In this document: piece by piece, positions 29,601 to 36,201 of the stretch
Layout: the number at the start of each line of letters is the position of its first letter
How positions within the stretch are numbered: the first letter of the stretch is position 1
From: Tenacibaculum singaporense
GTDB taxonomy: Bacteria > Bacteroidota > Bacteroidia > Flavobacteriales > Flavobacteriaceae
Direction of reading: 5' to 3'
DNA: 64,000 bases
Assembly (NCBI RefSeq): GCF_003867015.1
Contig: NZ_CP032548.1
Coordinates: 2,609,001 to 2,673,000, forward strand
Made by a program: the position numbers and the translations under genes
The notes under the pieces: generated by a model
What the model was told of the DNA's origin: nothing
The model's input: the letters and a program-made list of their open reading frames with translations, nothing else
The model's database searches: none

Positions 29601-32600
29601 GTACAAAAGATACTCCATCGCTTACTCCATTGTCCCATACATAACTATCAGCTCCTCCTCCTGTTAAGGTTACACTTTCGCCTGCACATACCGTCGTTGC
29701 ACTTGCATTCGCTGTTACTGTTGGTAATGGGTTTACTGTGATGGTTACCTGAGCGGTATTCTCACATCCGTTCGCATCTGTTCCCGTTACGGTATAAGTA
29801 GTTGTCGCAGTTGGTACAAAAGATACTCCATCGCTTACTCCATTGTCCCATACATAACTATCAGCTCCTCCTCCTGTTAAGGTTACACTTTCGCCTGCAC
29901 ATACCGTCGTTGCACTTGCATTCGCTGTTACTGTTGGTAATGGGTTTACTGTGATGGTTACCTGAGCGGTATTCTCACATCCGTTCGCATCTGTTCCCGT
30001 TACGGTATAAGTAGTTGTCGCAGTTGGTACAAAAGATACTCCATCGCTTACTCCATTGTCCCATACATAACTATCAGCTCCTCCTCCTGTTAAGGTTACA
30101 CTTTCGCCTGCACATACCGTCGTTGCACTTGCATTCGCTGTTACTGTTGGTAATGGGTTTACTGTGATGGTTACCTGAGCGGTATTCTCACATCCGTTCG
30201 CATCTGTTCCCGTTACGGTATAAGTAGTTGTCGCAGTTGGTACAAAAGATACTCCATCGCTTACTCCATTGTCCCATACATAACTATCAGCTCCTCCTCC
30301 TGTTAAGGTTACACTTTCGCCTGCACATACCGTCGTTGCACTTGCATTCGCTGTTACTGTTGGTAATGGGTTTACTGTGATGGTTACCTGAGCGGTATTC
30401 TCACATCCGTTCGCATCTGTTCCCGTTACGGTATAAGTAGTTGTCGCAGTTGGTACAAAAGATACTCCATCGCTTACTCCATTGTCCCATACATAACTAT
30501 CAGCTCCTCCTCCTGTTAAGGTTACACTTTCGCCTGCACATACCGTCGTTGCACTTGCATTCGCTGTTACTGTTGGTAATGGGTTTACTGTGATGGTTAC
30601 CTGAGCGGTATTCTCACATCCGTTCGCATCTGTTCCCGTTACGGTATAAGTAGTTGTCGCAGTTGGTACAAAAGATACTCCATCGCTTACTCCATTGTCC
30701 CATACATAACTATCAGCTCCTCCTCCTGTTAAGGTTACACTTTCGCCTGCACATACCGTCGTTGCACTTGCATTCGCTGTTACTGTTGGTAATGGGTTTA
30801 CTGTGATGGTTACCTGAGCGGTATTCTCACATCCGTTCGCATCTGTTCCCGTTACGGTATAAGTAGTTGTCGCAGTTGGTACAAAAGATACTCCATCGCT
30901 TACTCCATTGTCCCATACATAACTATCAGCTCCTCCTCCTGTTAAGGTTACACTTTCGCCTGCACATACCGTCGTTGCACTTGCATTCGCTGTTACTGTT
31001 GGTAATGGGTTTACTGTGATGGTTACCTGAGCGGTATTCTCACATCCGTTCGCATCTGTTCCCGTTACGGTATAAGTAGTTGTCGCAGTTGGTACAAAAG
31101 ATACTCCATCGCTTACTCCATTGTCCCATACATAACTATCAGCTCCTCCTCCTGTTAAGGTTACACTTTCGCCTGCACATACCGTCGTTGCACTTGCATT
31201 CGCTGTTACTGTTGGTAATGGGTTTACTGTGATGGTTACCTGAGCGGTATTCTCACATCCGTTCGCATCTGTTCCCGTTACGGTATAAGTAGTTGTCGCA
31301 GTTGGTACAAAAGATACTCCATCGCTTACTCCATTGTCCCATACATAACTATCAGCTCCTCCTCCTGTTAAGGTTACACTTTCGCCTGCACATACCGTCG
31401 TTGCACTTGCATTCGCTGTTACTGTTGGTAATGGGTTTACTGTGATGGTTACCTGAGCGGTATTCTCACATCCGTTCGCATCTGTTCCCGTTACGGTATA
31501 AGTAGTTGTCGCAGTTGGTACAAAAGATACTCCATCGCTTACTCCATTGTCCCATACATAACTATCAGCTCCTCCTCCTGTTAAGGTTACACTTTCGCCT
31601 GCACATACCGTCGTTGCACTTGCATTCGCTGTTACTGTTGGTAATGGGTTTACTGTGATGGTTACCTGAGCGGTATTCTCACATCCGTTCGCATCTGTTC
31701 CCGTTACGGTATAAGTAGTTGTCGCAGTTGGTACAAAAGATACTCCATCGCTTACTCCATTGTCCCATACATAACTATCAGCTCCTCCTCCTGTTAAGGT
31801 TACACTTTCGCCTGCACATACCGTCGTTGCACTTGCATTCGCTGTTACTGTTGGTAATGGGTTTACTATGATGGTTACTGGTTCTATCTCATAACAACCA
31901 CTAACTGAAGTTAATTTTATATAATAAGTTCCACTAGTAGCTATTGAGTTAGGAGACGCTAAGGTATTAGTCGCAGCTGAATCTGTCCAATAGGTTAATG
32001 TGCCCGCAGAACTACTTCCATTGACACCGTCTGTTACTGTACTAGCCGTTAAATCTACAGTTGATGGACTACATACCGCCTCTGGGTTAGTTATTATTAA
32101 GGTAGGTACAGCATCTGTATTTGCTGTAGCACTTGTTCCTACTCCTTGTCCTTGATCTCCTCCTATATCTGCACTTCCTGAATTTACTAAAATAGGAACA
32201 CCATTTGTATCAACTCCACCATTAACAGCGATGTTGATACTACCGTCAGGATTTAAGTGAGAACTAAAAACATTCTCATCTCCCTCTATAGCATCAAAAC
32301 ATCCATCTCCGTCTGAATCAGTATCTAAATAATCTGGGATATTGTCACTATCTGTATCAACACAAGATGAATATATTCTAGCTACTCCACCTATTTCATC
32401 TGGACCAGAACCATCTTGATTTATAACATTAAAGTTATTGATTCCTGCTAAAAAAGAAATAGTATTAAAAGAAGAACCATCTCTGGGTTGCATTAACTCT
32501 AAAGATGTAGAACTTGTTGAACGAGAACCGTATACTGTAACATTTCCTAAAAAATCAATTTCAACCTTTAATCTTGGTAAACCATTATTATTTGCTACCC

Positions 32601-34662
32601 AAGGTGTACTCATTAAAGAATTGTCTGAAACAAATTCCATAATAACCTCTCCAGAATTAATAAAATTCTCTAATTGTAATACATTATTTGCATTTAAACC
32701 TCCCCCATTTATTTCTATTGCTACAGAATTATCAACATAATAAAAATTAAATACAGCTGAAGAAACTCCTGATTGAGAAAAGCTTGTTGTACTTCCACCA
32801 TTACCTCCGAAAATAGTAAAATCATTAGTAGTACAGCTTCCTTCTTCGGTATCTAAAATACCATCATTATCATCATCTAAATCACAAATATCATCAATTC
32901 CATCACCATCTGAATCATTTATACCAAGTGTACATATGTCTCCTGTAGGAGTACTTACAGTATTTGAATCAACAGATTGATTAGTTGTAACACCACCAGT
33001 AACAATAGGATACTCTACTGTTCCTGTATTATTAATAGTAGCTGGTAACGCTCCATTATCTACTGTTACTCTAAACGTGATAGTAACAGGACCACCAATA
33101 GTAACCACTCCGTCTGGCTGAGTACTCGAGTGTATTTCTGTAGCTGTAGTGTACGGCATATTACCACCTACATCGGATATCGAAACCCCATTTAACTGAG
33201 TTGAATTTGCTACATAAGTCGTTGAAGCTGGTATTGCGTCTGTAAACGTAGTATTAGATGCTGATAAATTACCGGTATTATTTACCACTATAGTATATTC
33301 TAACACATCTCCGCTTAAAGCTATAACAGCAGGATCTGCTGATTTTGTTATGTTTTTTACAGATTTGGTAGCTGATAAAATAGGGTTATAGGTTGGAGTT
33401 GAGCAAGACCCCATATCATATACACCTGGCGATGCTGTACCTATAAGAGTTCCTGATAATGTTGGTGACGAAAAGTCTATAGAATAAATTTCACTAGTAC
33501 CATCTCCATTAGATGTACTAGTAATCATGTTTCCACTACTATCAAAAGCCACCCCAGTTGCTCCATTTGGTCCTACATTACCTAGATTTTGTGCTACTAA
33601 TGTATTCGTGTTTATTATAAATAAATAAGAAGCTCCACTACCTCCTACTGAAGCATACCAATGTAAGCGACCATTACCATCAAAAGCTAAATCTCCTGCT
33701 GCTAATGTGGCTCCAATAGTATCTGTATCAAAGTTTAGAGCTCCTAAATCGGTAGCAGTACCCGACCCTTTCTCTATTACTCGTAAATGATATGAAGTAT
33801 CAATATAGTATACATCTCCATCAGCATTCGCTCCTTGACCAACTAATTGATTTGGCAACGTAGCCCCTTCAGACACCTGAGTTGAGCCATCTGAACTATA
33901 CAAAGGAAATGATGCTGAAGCATCATCGTAATACGCATTACCATCGGCACTAATTGCCAAACCACCTATTCTTTGAGGAGCCGTATACACGGGTGTCATA
34001 GTAGCCCCTACTAATTCGTATATTGATGTTCTTCCTGTTGTTGAAGAGGTTGCATACACTTTATCACATTCAAAAGAATATGAAGTTGCTGTTATTAAAA
34101 AATTGTCTATATAAACATACTCGCCATTTTCCCAATTTTGCTGAGTATTAATAAATCTAATAGTAATATTAGATGAAATATATCCTGATATATCTAAACT
34201 AAAAGTCCCAGCAGTATTTCCTTCTAACGAACCTATTTGAGTATATGAAGCTCCTCCATTATTTGAAATTTGGACACGTAAAGATTCATTATTATCCAAA
34301 CCAACTGTTTCCCAATCAAAGGATAGTATTGCTGAAGAATAGGCTGATAGATTTGCGCTTCTTCTTATGGATTCATTATTTTGATAAGCCCAATGAAAAA
34401 ACAACCTCCCTCCAGTAATTCCTACATAATTACCATTAGGCCCAGCGTTACCATCAGGATCTGTTTCTATCCAATTACTAGACCAGTTTTGGCTCCCATT
34501 ATTTATAGAGTAAGATTGTGTGTTGAAATTATCAGCAAAAGTATCTTGCGCAAAAGATTTAGCTGACAAAAAAACCGTTAACACTAAAAAGAAGACCTTC
34601 TTATATGTACTGATTTTAGAAACGTAGTTTTCCCCCATATTAATACATTTTATTATATACAA
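17686..34662 (-). CDS. Giant SprB-like T9SS-secreted surface adhesin, 5,658 residues
   Basis: Exported across both membranes and displayed on the cell surface; probably a gliding or attachment adhesin. Order: signal peptide (to about residue 39, ending KSFAQ); jelly-roll sandwich (about 40-190); propeller-like repeats with SISADGN-type turns (195-420); DUF11-like sandwich (430-560, EYTIVVNNTGN); Asp-rich thrombospondin type 3-like calcium repeats around a lectin-like module (575-800); one diverged Ig-like domain (870-935); 59 identical 71-residue Ig-like domains (about 937-5125); a spacer; a second Asp-rich calcium-binding array; and a C-terminal type B sorting domain in the last 95 residues (MSPNGD, IEIFNRWGNTVY, PVGTYFYI). 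A start at M9 is also possible. The PorP/SprF and PD40-OmpA genes follow in one operon. The Ig units resemble the CHU_C-associated Ig-like family. The adhesin role is inferred from architecture and neighbours. Confidence 0.93.
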   Translation of the reverse strand: MYIIKCINMGENYVSKISTYKKVFFLVLTVFLSAKSFAQDTFADNFNTQSYSINNGSQNWSSNWIETDPDGNAGPNGNYVGITGGRLFFHWAYQNNESIRRSANLSAYSSAILSFDWETVGLDNNESLRVQISNNGGASYTQIGSLEGNTAGTFSLDISGYISSNITIRFINTQQNWENGEYVYIDNFLITATSYSFECDKVYATSSTTGRTSIYELVGATMTPVYTAPQRIGGLAISADGNAYYDDASASFPLYSSDGSTQVSEGATLPNQLVGQGANADGDVYYIDTSYHLRVIEKGSGTATDLGALNFDTDTIGATLAAGDLAFDGNGRLHWYASVGGSGASYLFIINTNTLVAQNLGNVGPNGATGVAFDSSGNMITSTSNGDGTSEIYSIDFSSPTLSGTLIGTASPGVYDMGSCSTPTYNPILSATKSVKNITKSADPAVIALSGDVLEYTIVVNNTGNLSASNTTFTDAIPASTTYVANSTQLNGVSISDVGGNMPYTTATEIHSSTQPDGVVTIGGPVTITFRVTVDNGALPATINNTGTVEYPIVTGGVTTNQSVDSNTVSTPTGDICTLGINDSDGDGIDDICDLDDDNDGILDTEEGSCTTNDFTIFGGNGGSTTSFSQSGVSSAVFNFYYVDNSVAIEINGGGLNANNVLQLENFINSGEVIMEFVSDNSLMSTPWVANNNGLPRLKVEIDFLGNVTVYGSRSTSSTSLELMQPRDGSSFNTISFLAGINNFNVINQDGSGPDEIGGVARIYSSCVDTDSDNIPDYLDTDSDGDGCFDAIEGDENVFSSHLNPDGSINIAVNGGVDTNGVPILVNSGSADIGGDQGQGVGTSATANTDAVPTLIITNPEAVCSPSTVDLTASTVTDGVNGSSSAGTLTYWTDSAATNTLASPNSIATSGTYYIKLTSVSGCYEIEPVTIIVNPLPTVTANASATTVCAGESVTLTGGGADSYVWDNGVSDGVSFVPTATTTYTVTGTDANGCENTAQVTITVNPLPTVTANASATTVCAGESVTLTGGGADSYVWDNGVSDGVSFVPTATTTYTVTGTDANGCENTAQVTITVNPLPTVTANASATTVCAGESVTLTGGGADSYVWDNGVSDGVSFVPTATTTYTVTGTDANGCENTAQVTITVNPLPTVTANASATTVCAGESVTLTGGGADSYVWDNGVSDGVSFVPTATTTYTVTGTDANGCENTAQVTITVNPLPTVTANASATTVCAGESVTLTGGGADSYVWDNGVSDGVSFVPTATTTYTVTGTDANGCENTAQVTITVNPLPTVTANASATTVCAGESVTLTGGGADSYVWDNGVSDGVSFVPTATTTYTVTGTDANGCENTAQVTITVNPLPTVTANASATTVCAGESVTLTGGGADSYVWDNGVSDGVSFVPTATTTYTVTGTDANGCENTAQVTITVNPLPTVTANASATTVCAGESVTLTGGGADSYVWDNGVSDGVSFVPTATTTYTVTGTDANGCENTAQVTITVNPLPTVTANASATTVCAGESVTLTGGGADSYVWDNGVSDGVSFVPTATTTYTVTGTDANGCENTAQVTITVNPLPTVTANASATTVCAGESVTLTGGGADSYVWDNGVSDGVSFVPTATTTYTVTGTDANGCENTAQVTITVNPLPTVTANASATTVCAGESVTLTGGGADSYVWDNGVSDGVSFVPTATTTYTVTGTDANGCENTAQVTITVNPLPTVTANASATTVCAGESVTLTGGGADSYVWDNGVSDGVSFVPTATTTYTVTGTDANGCENTAQVTITVNPLPTVTANASATTVCAGESVTLTGGGADSYVWDNGVSDGVSFVPTATTTYTVTGTDANGCENTAQVTITVNPLPTVTANASATTVCAGESVTLTGGGADSYVWDNGVSDGVSFVPTATTTYTVTGTDANGCENTAQVTITVNPLPTVTANASATTVCAGESVTLTGGGADSYVWDNGVSDGVSFVPTATTTYTVTGTDANGCENTAQVTITVNPLPTVTANASATTVCAGESVTLTGGGADSYVWDNGVSDGVSFVPTATTTYTVTGTDANGCENTAQVTITVNPLPTVTANASATTVCAGESVTLTGGGADSYVWDNGVSDGVSFVPTATTTYTVTGTDANGCENTAQVTITVNPLPTVTANASATTVCAGESVTLTGGGADSYVWDNGVSDGVSFVPTATTTYTVTGTDANGCENTAQVTITVNPLPTVTANASATTVCAGESVTLTGGGADSYVWDNGVSDGVSFVPTATTTYTVTGTDANGCENTAQVTITVNPLPTVTANASATTVCAGESVTLTGGGADSYVWDNGVSDGVSFVPTATTTYTVTGTDANGCENTAQVTITVNPLPTVTANASATTVCAGESVTLTGGGADSYVWDNGVSDGVSFVPTATTTYTVTGTDANGCENTAQVTITVNPLPTVTANASATTVCAGESVTLTGGGADSYVWDNGVSDGVSFVPTATTTYTVTGTDANGCENTAQVTITVNPLPTVTANASATTVCAGESVTLTGGGADSYVWDNGVSDGVSFVPTATTTYTVTGTDANGCENTAQVTITVNPLPTVTANASATTVCAGESVTLTGGGADSYVWDNGVSDGVSFVPTATTTYTVTGTDANGCENTAQVTITVNPLPTVTANASATTVCAGESVTLTGGGADSYVWDNGVSDGVSFVPTATTTYTVTGTDANGCENTAQVTITVNPLPTVTANASATTVCAGESVTLTGGGADSYVWDNGVSDGVSFVPTATTTYTVTGTDANGCENTAQVTITVNPLPTVTANASATTVCAGESVTLTGGGADSYVWDNGVSDGVSFVPTATTTYTVTGTDANGCENTAQVTITVNPLPTVTANASATTVCAGESVTLTGGGADSYVWDNGVSDGVSFVPTATTTYTVTGTDANGCENTAQVTITVNPLPTVTANASATTVCAGESVTLTGGGADSYVWDNGVSDGVSFVPTATTTYTVTGTDANGCENTAQVTITVNPLPTVTANASATTVCAGESVTLTGGGADSYVWDNGVSDGVSFVPTATTTYTVTGTDANGCENTAQVTITVNPLPTVTANASATTVCAGESVTLTGGGADSYVWDNGVSDGVSFVPTATTTYTVTGTDANGCENTAQVTITVNPLPTVTANASATTVCAGESVTLTGGGADSYVWDNGVSDGVSFVPTATTTYTVTGTDANGCENTAQVTITVNPLPTVTANASATTVCAGESVTLTGGGADSYVWDNGVSDGVSFVPTATTTYTVTGTDANGCENTAQVTITVNPLPTVTANASATTVCAGESVTLTGGGADSYVWDNGVSDGVSFVPTATTTYTVTGTDANGCENTAQVTITVNPLPTVTANASATTVCAGESVTLTGGGADSYVWDNGVSDGVSFVPTATTTYTVTGTDANGCENTAQVTITVNPLPTVTANASATTVCAGESVTLTGGGADSYVWDNGVSDGVSFVPTATTTYTVTGTDANGCENTAQVTITVNPLPTVTANASATTVCAGESVTLTGGGADSYVWDNGVSDGVSFVPTATTTYTVTGTDANGCENTAQVTITVNPLPTVTANASATTVCAGESVTLTGGGADSYVWDNGVSDGVSFVPTATTTYTVTGTDANGCENTAQVTITVNPLPTVTANASATTVCAGESVTLTGGGADSYVWDNGVSDGVSFVPTATTTYTVTGTDANGCENTAQVTITVNPLPTVTANASATTVCAGESVTLTGGGADSYVWDNGVSDGVSFVPTATTTYTVTGTDANGCENTAQVTITVNPLPTVTANASATTVCAGESVTLTGGGADSYVWDNGVSDGVSFVPTATTTYTVTGTDANGCENTAQVTITVNPLPTVTANASATTVCAGESVTLTGGGADSYVWDNGVSDGVSFVPTATTTYTVTGTDANGCENTAQVTITVNPLPTVTANASATTVCAGESVTLTGGGADSYVWDNGVSDGVSFVPTATTTYTVTGTDANGCENTAQVTITVNPLPTVTANASATTVCAGESVTLTGGGADSYVWDNGVSDGVSFVPTATTTYTVTGTDANGCENTAQVTITVNPLPTVTANASATTVCAGESVTLTGGGADSYVWDNGVSDGVSFVPTATTTYTVTGTDANGCENTAQVTITVNPLPTVTANASATTVCAGESVTLTGGGADSYVWDNGVSDGVSFVPTATTTYTVTGTDANGCENTAQVTITVNPLPTVTANASATTVCAGESVTLTGGGADSYVWDNGVSDGVSFVPTATTTYTVTGTDANGCENTAQVTITVNPLPTVTANASATTVCAGESVTLTGGGADSYVWDNGVSDGVSFVPTATTTYTVTGTDANGCENTAQVTITVNPLPTVTANASATTVCAGESVTLTGGGADSYVWDNGVSDGVSFVPTATTTYTVTGTDANGCENTAQVTITVNPLPTVTANASATTVCAGESVTLTGGGADSYVWDNGVSDGVSFVPTATTTYTVTGTDANGCENTAQVTITVNPLPTVTANASATTVCAGESVTLTGGGADSYVWDNGVSDGVSFVPTATTTYTVTGTDANGCENTAQVTITVNPLPTVTANASATTVCAGESVTLTGGGADSYVWDNGVSDGVSFVPTATTTYTVTGTDANGCENTAQVTITVNPLPTVTANASATTVCAGESVTLTGGGADSYVWDNGVSDGVSFVPTATTTYTVTGTDANGCENTAQVTITVNPLPTVTANASATTVCAGESVTLTGGGADSYVWDNGVSDGVSFVPTATTTYTVTGTDANGCENTAQVTITVNPLPTVTANASATTVCAGESVTLTGGGADSYVWDNGVSDGVSFVPTATTTYTVTGTDANGCENTAQVTITVNPLPTVTANASATTVCAGESVTLTGGGADSYVWDNGVSDGVSFVPTATTTYTVTGTDANGCENTAQVTITVNPLPTVTANASATTVCAGESVTLTGGGADSYVWDNGVSDGVSFVPTATTTYTVTGTDANGCENTAQVTITVNPLPTVTANASATTVCAGESVTLTGGGADSYVWDNGVSDGVSFVPTATTTYTVTGTDANGCENTAQVTITVNPLPTVTANASATTVCAGESVTLTGGGADSYVWDNGVSDGVSFVPTATTTYTVTGTDANGCENTAQVTITVNPLPNAGTNGTLTICEGTTVTETQLFEALGGTPDTGGSWSPVLAGGGTYTYRVPATGQCTTDAISEVVVTEEATPSAPIISVERATCSTPGRAVISNYDSSLTYIFNDSTLDVDANGVISGYVFGITYTVSASSSCARGASEDFVVNGRLSGENCIDTDNDGIPDAVDVDDDNDGIPDVEEGDGSVDTDNDGVPDSLDLDSDNDGINDVIEGGDGDLDTNGDGVIDSNDSGYTDANGDGQADDSVDDDEEPDTDGDGTPDYQDLDSDNDGINDVIEGGNESSDTNGDGVIDSNDTGGSDSDGDGISDSVDGDAGNFGEGDNGDNTPVDTDEDGIPDYQDLDSDDDGINDVVEGGNSDEDGDGQVDNPSEDTDGDGIADSVDGLDGHGDANSPDNDTDPTDPNSGGNGVVGDSGIDSDGDGIADSVDGLDGFGDAIEEDTCVKVNNLMSPNGDSANSYLHIDCIENFPSNTIEIFNRWGNTVYRAKGYNNSSIVFRGISEGRANINVGDKLPVGTYFYILDLGNGSKVKKGWIYINR
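17980..18840 (-). repeat. Asp-rich thrombospondin type 3-like calcium-binding repeat array (within the giant gene)
   Basis: Degenerate repeats encoding DTDNDGIPD, DLDSDNDGIND and DGDGIADSVDG-type units run between the Ig-like region and the sorting domain. The Asp spacing is that of thrombospondin type 3 calcium loops. Unlike the 213-bp array, these copies have diverged from one another at nucleotide level. Confidence 0.85.
19286..31852 (-). repeat. 59 tandem copies of a 213-bp unit, apparently identical
   Basis: The unit start (GGTAATGGGTTTACTG) occurs at 19286 and 19499 and recurs every 213 bases up to 31853. The span 31853-19286 is 12,567 = 59 x 213 exactly, so there are no length changes. 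Lines compared 4,260 bases apart (20 units) are identical, for example 19501, 23761 and 28021. Each unit encodes 71 residues with two Cys (VCAGES and NGCENT). By direct count a unit has 98 G+C in 213 (46%), well above the surroundings. The copy at the 31.86 kb edge changes GTG to ATG in TTTACTGTGATGG, marking the array end. Copy number depends on assembly quality. Confidence 0.95.
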
Positions 34663-34720
34663 TGTTATGCCTCAAGTTTTTCAAGGCTATTTATTTTTAA
34701 TAAACAATACGGTGGGATAT

Positions 34721-34796
34721 AAAAAACCCCACACAAAAAAATGCTAAGTTGCTCTTTTACAACTTATTCTTTGTGGGGGGCCTCTAATTATTTTTA
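34721..34796 (-). ncRNA. Candidate short RNA or attenuated leader upstream of the giant gene
   Basis: On the minus strand a TACTTTTG box (34809..34802) is followed by about 75 bases ending in a nested hairpin. The outer stem has GGGG at 34775-34778 with CCCC at 34727-34730, extended by ACA/TGT and AA/TT pairs with one bulge. The inner stem is AAGTTG/CAACTT (34746-34751 with 34760-34765). It is followed by a run of six Ts (34726..34721). The giant gene starts 58 bases later. It could be an independent small RNA or a leader terminator that meters transcription of a 17-kb gene. No RNA family was recognised. Confidence 0.5.
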
Positions 34797-34801
34797 GTTT
34801 G

Positions 34802-34809
34802 CAAAAGTA
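34802..34809 (-). promoter_or_regulatory. -7 box TACTTTTG upstream of the giant gene
   Basis: Exact TAnnTTTG match on the minus strand, 140 bases before the giant gene's first ATG. No good TTTG was seen at -33. The remaining intergenic DNA up to 35020 is AT-rich and holds nothing else that I recognise. Confidence 0.5.
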
Positions 34810-35020
34810 AACTATTTTTACTTTCACTAAAACATTAGACGTAAAATTAACAATTTAGGTCACATTATAGATAAAAAAAACATAAAATCAACTATCTATA
34901 AGAAAAACCTATAAAAAACAACCCTATTAAATCATCTTTAAAAGATTTAATTTCTAATCAGAGTAGGATATACAACAAAGGAATAAAAAAACTTCTTAAA
35001 AACAAATAAAAAAGACTTTA

Positions 35021-36154
35021 TTATTTTTTTAGTACTTTTTTTAACTGACTTATGACATAATCGATTTCATCGAATGTATTTAATTTACTAAAAGAAAATC
35101 TTACTGATGTTTTCTTTTCTTCTTTTTCATCTAAAAATTCCTGTAACACGTGAGATCCCTTACTACTTCCACTTTGACAAGCACTACCTCCAGAAACAGC
35201 TACTCCAGATAAATCTAAATTAAATAACAACATTTTATCTTCAATAGGAAACCTTAAGTTCACTATTGTATAGCTTGTTTTTTCTATCGATTCTCCATTA
35301 ACCTTAATATTAGGGAATAATTCTTTTGTTTTTTCTACAAAATATTTTTTTAACCCTATAATATACTCCTCATCTTTATGTAAATTTTCACAAGCAATTG
35401 TTAATGCTTTTTCCATTCCAACTATTGAGTGTACATTTTCAGTACTAGATCTTGCACCTTTTTCCTGTTCACCTCCATGTAACATCGGTAATATTCCTAT
35501 TCCCTTTTTAAAATAAGCAAAACCTACTCCTTTAGGTCCATGAAACTTATGTGCACTTGCAGTGATAAAATCTATTTGTGTTTTCTGTAAGTCTATATCA
35601 TAATGCCCTATGGCTTGTACTGTATCTGAATGAAAATACGCTTCATGCTCTTTACATAATACTACAACCTCTTCTATTGGTAGTAAATTACCTATTTCAT
35701 TATTCACATACATTAAACTCACCAAAGTTTTTTTCTTTGATTTATTTAATAAGCCCCCCAGACTCTCCATTGAAACAGCTCCTTCTTCATTTGCCCTAAC
35801 ATAATCTACTATTATTTTATGTTTTTCTTCTAAAAACTGTACAGTATTTAAAACAGCATGATGTTCTATTTTGGAGGTTATAATTCTTTCTACTCCTAAA
35901 TTTAAAACAGCGTTAAATAAAATTAGATTATCGGCTTCGGTTCCTCCTGCAGTAAAAATGATTTCGCTTGAAGAAATATTGAAGTGTTTCGCTATATTTT
36001 TCCTAGCTGTTTCTACCGCTGCTTTAGCCTTTCTACCATATTGATGTGTAGAAGAAGGATTTCCAAAATTGGTTTGCATTGATTGTTGAACAGCTTCAAT
36101 AACTTCGGGCAACATAGGTGTTGTTGCTGCATTGTCTAAATAAACAGATTTCAT
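35021..36154 (-). CDS. Cysteine desulfurase family protein (NifS/IscS-like)
   Basis: A PLP enzyme that takes sulfur from cysteine for iron-sulfur clusters or tRNA thiolation; cytoplasmic. YLDNAATTPMLPEV at the N-terminus, SAHKFHGPKG (Schiff-base Lys near residue 199), GGEQEKGARSSTENV, and the sulfur-carrying Cys in SGGSACQSGSSKGSHVL (near 327) are all present. It has 377 residues. The short segment around the active Cys and the absence of iscU/sufE-type neighbours leave open which pathway it serves. It is monocistronic; the Smr gene lies 47 bases upstream on the same strand. The organism probably also has a SufS elsewhere. Confidence 0.92.
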   Translation of the reverse strand: MKSVYLDNAATTPMLPEVIEAVQQSMQTNFGNPSSTHQYGRKAKAAVETARKNIAKHFNISSSEIIFTAGGTEADNLILFNAVLNLGVERIITSKIEHHAVLNTVQFLEEKHKIIVDYVRANEEGAVSMESLGGLLNKSKKKTLVSLMYVNNEIGNLLPIEEVVVLCKEHEAYFHSDTVQAIGHYDIDLQKTQIDFITASAHKFHGPKGVGFAYFKKGIGILPMLHGGEQEKGARSSTENVHSIVGMEKALTIACENLHKDEEYIIGLKKYFVEKTKELFPNIKVNGESIEKTSYTIVNLRFPIEDKMLLFNLDLSGVAVSGGSACQSGSSKGSHVLQEFLDEKEEKKTSVRFSFSKLNTFDEIDYVISQLKKVLKK

Positions 36155-36201
36155 AGCGCAAAAATAAGGTTTTCTTAACGATAGTTATGTTTTCAAAAAA
36201 A

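Noticed and set aside
19286..31852. CRISPR array
   Set aside because: The 213-bp units are contiguous without spacers and are in frame with a single protein.
19286..31852. Horizontally acquired island because of higher G+C
   Set aside because: The shift is confined to the repeat unit and much of it follows from Gly/Ala/Thr/Val content; flanks of the same gene are normal.
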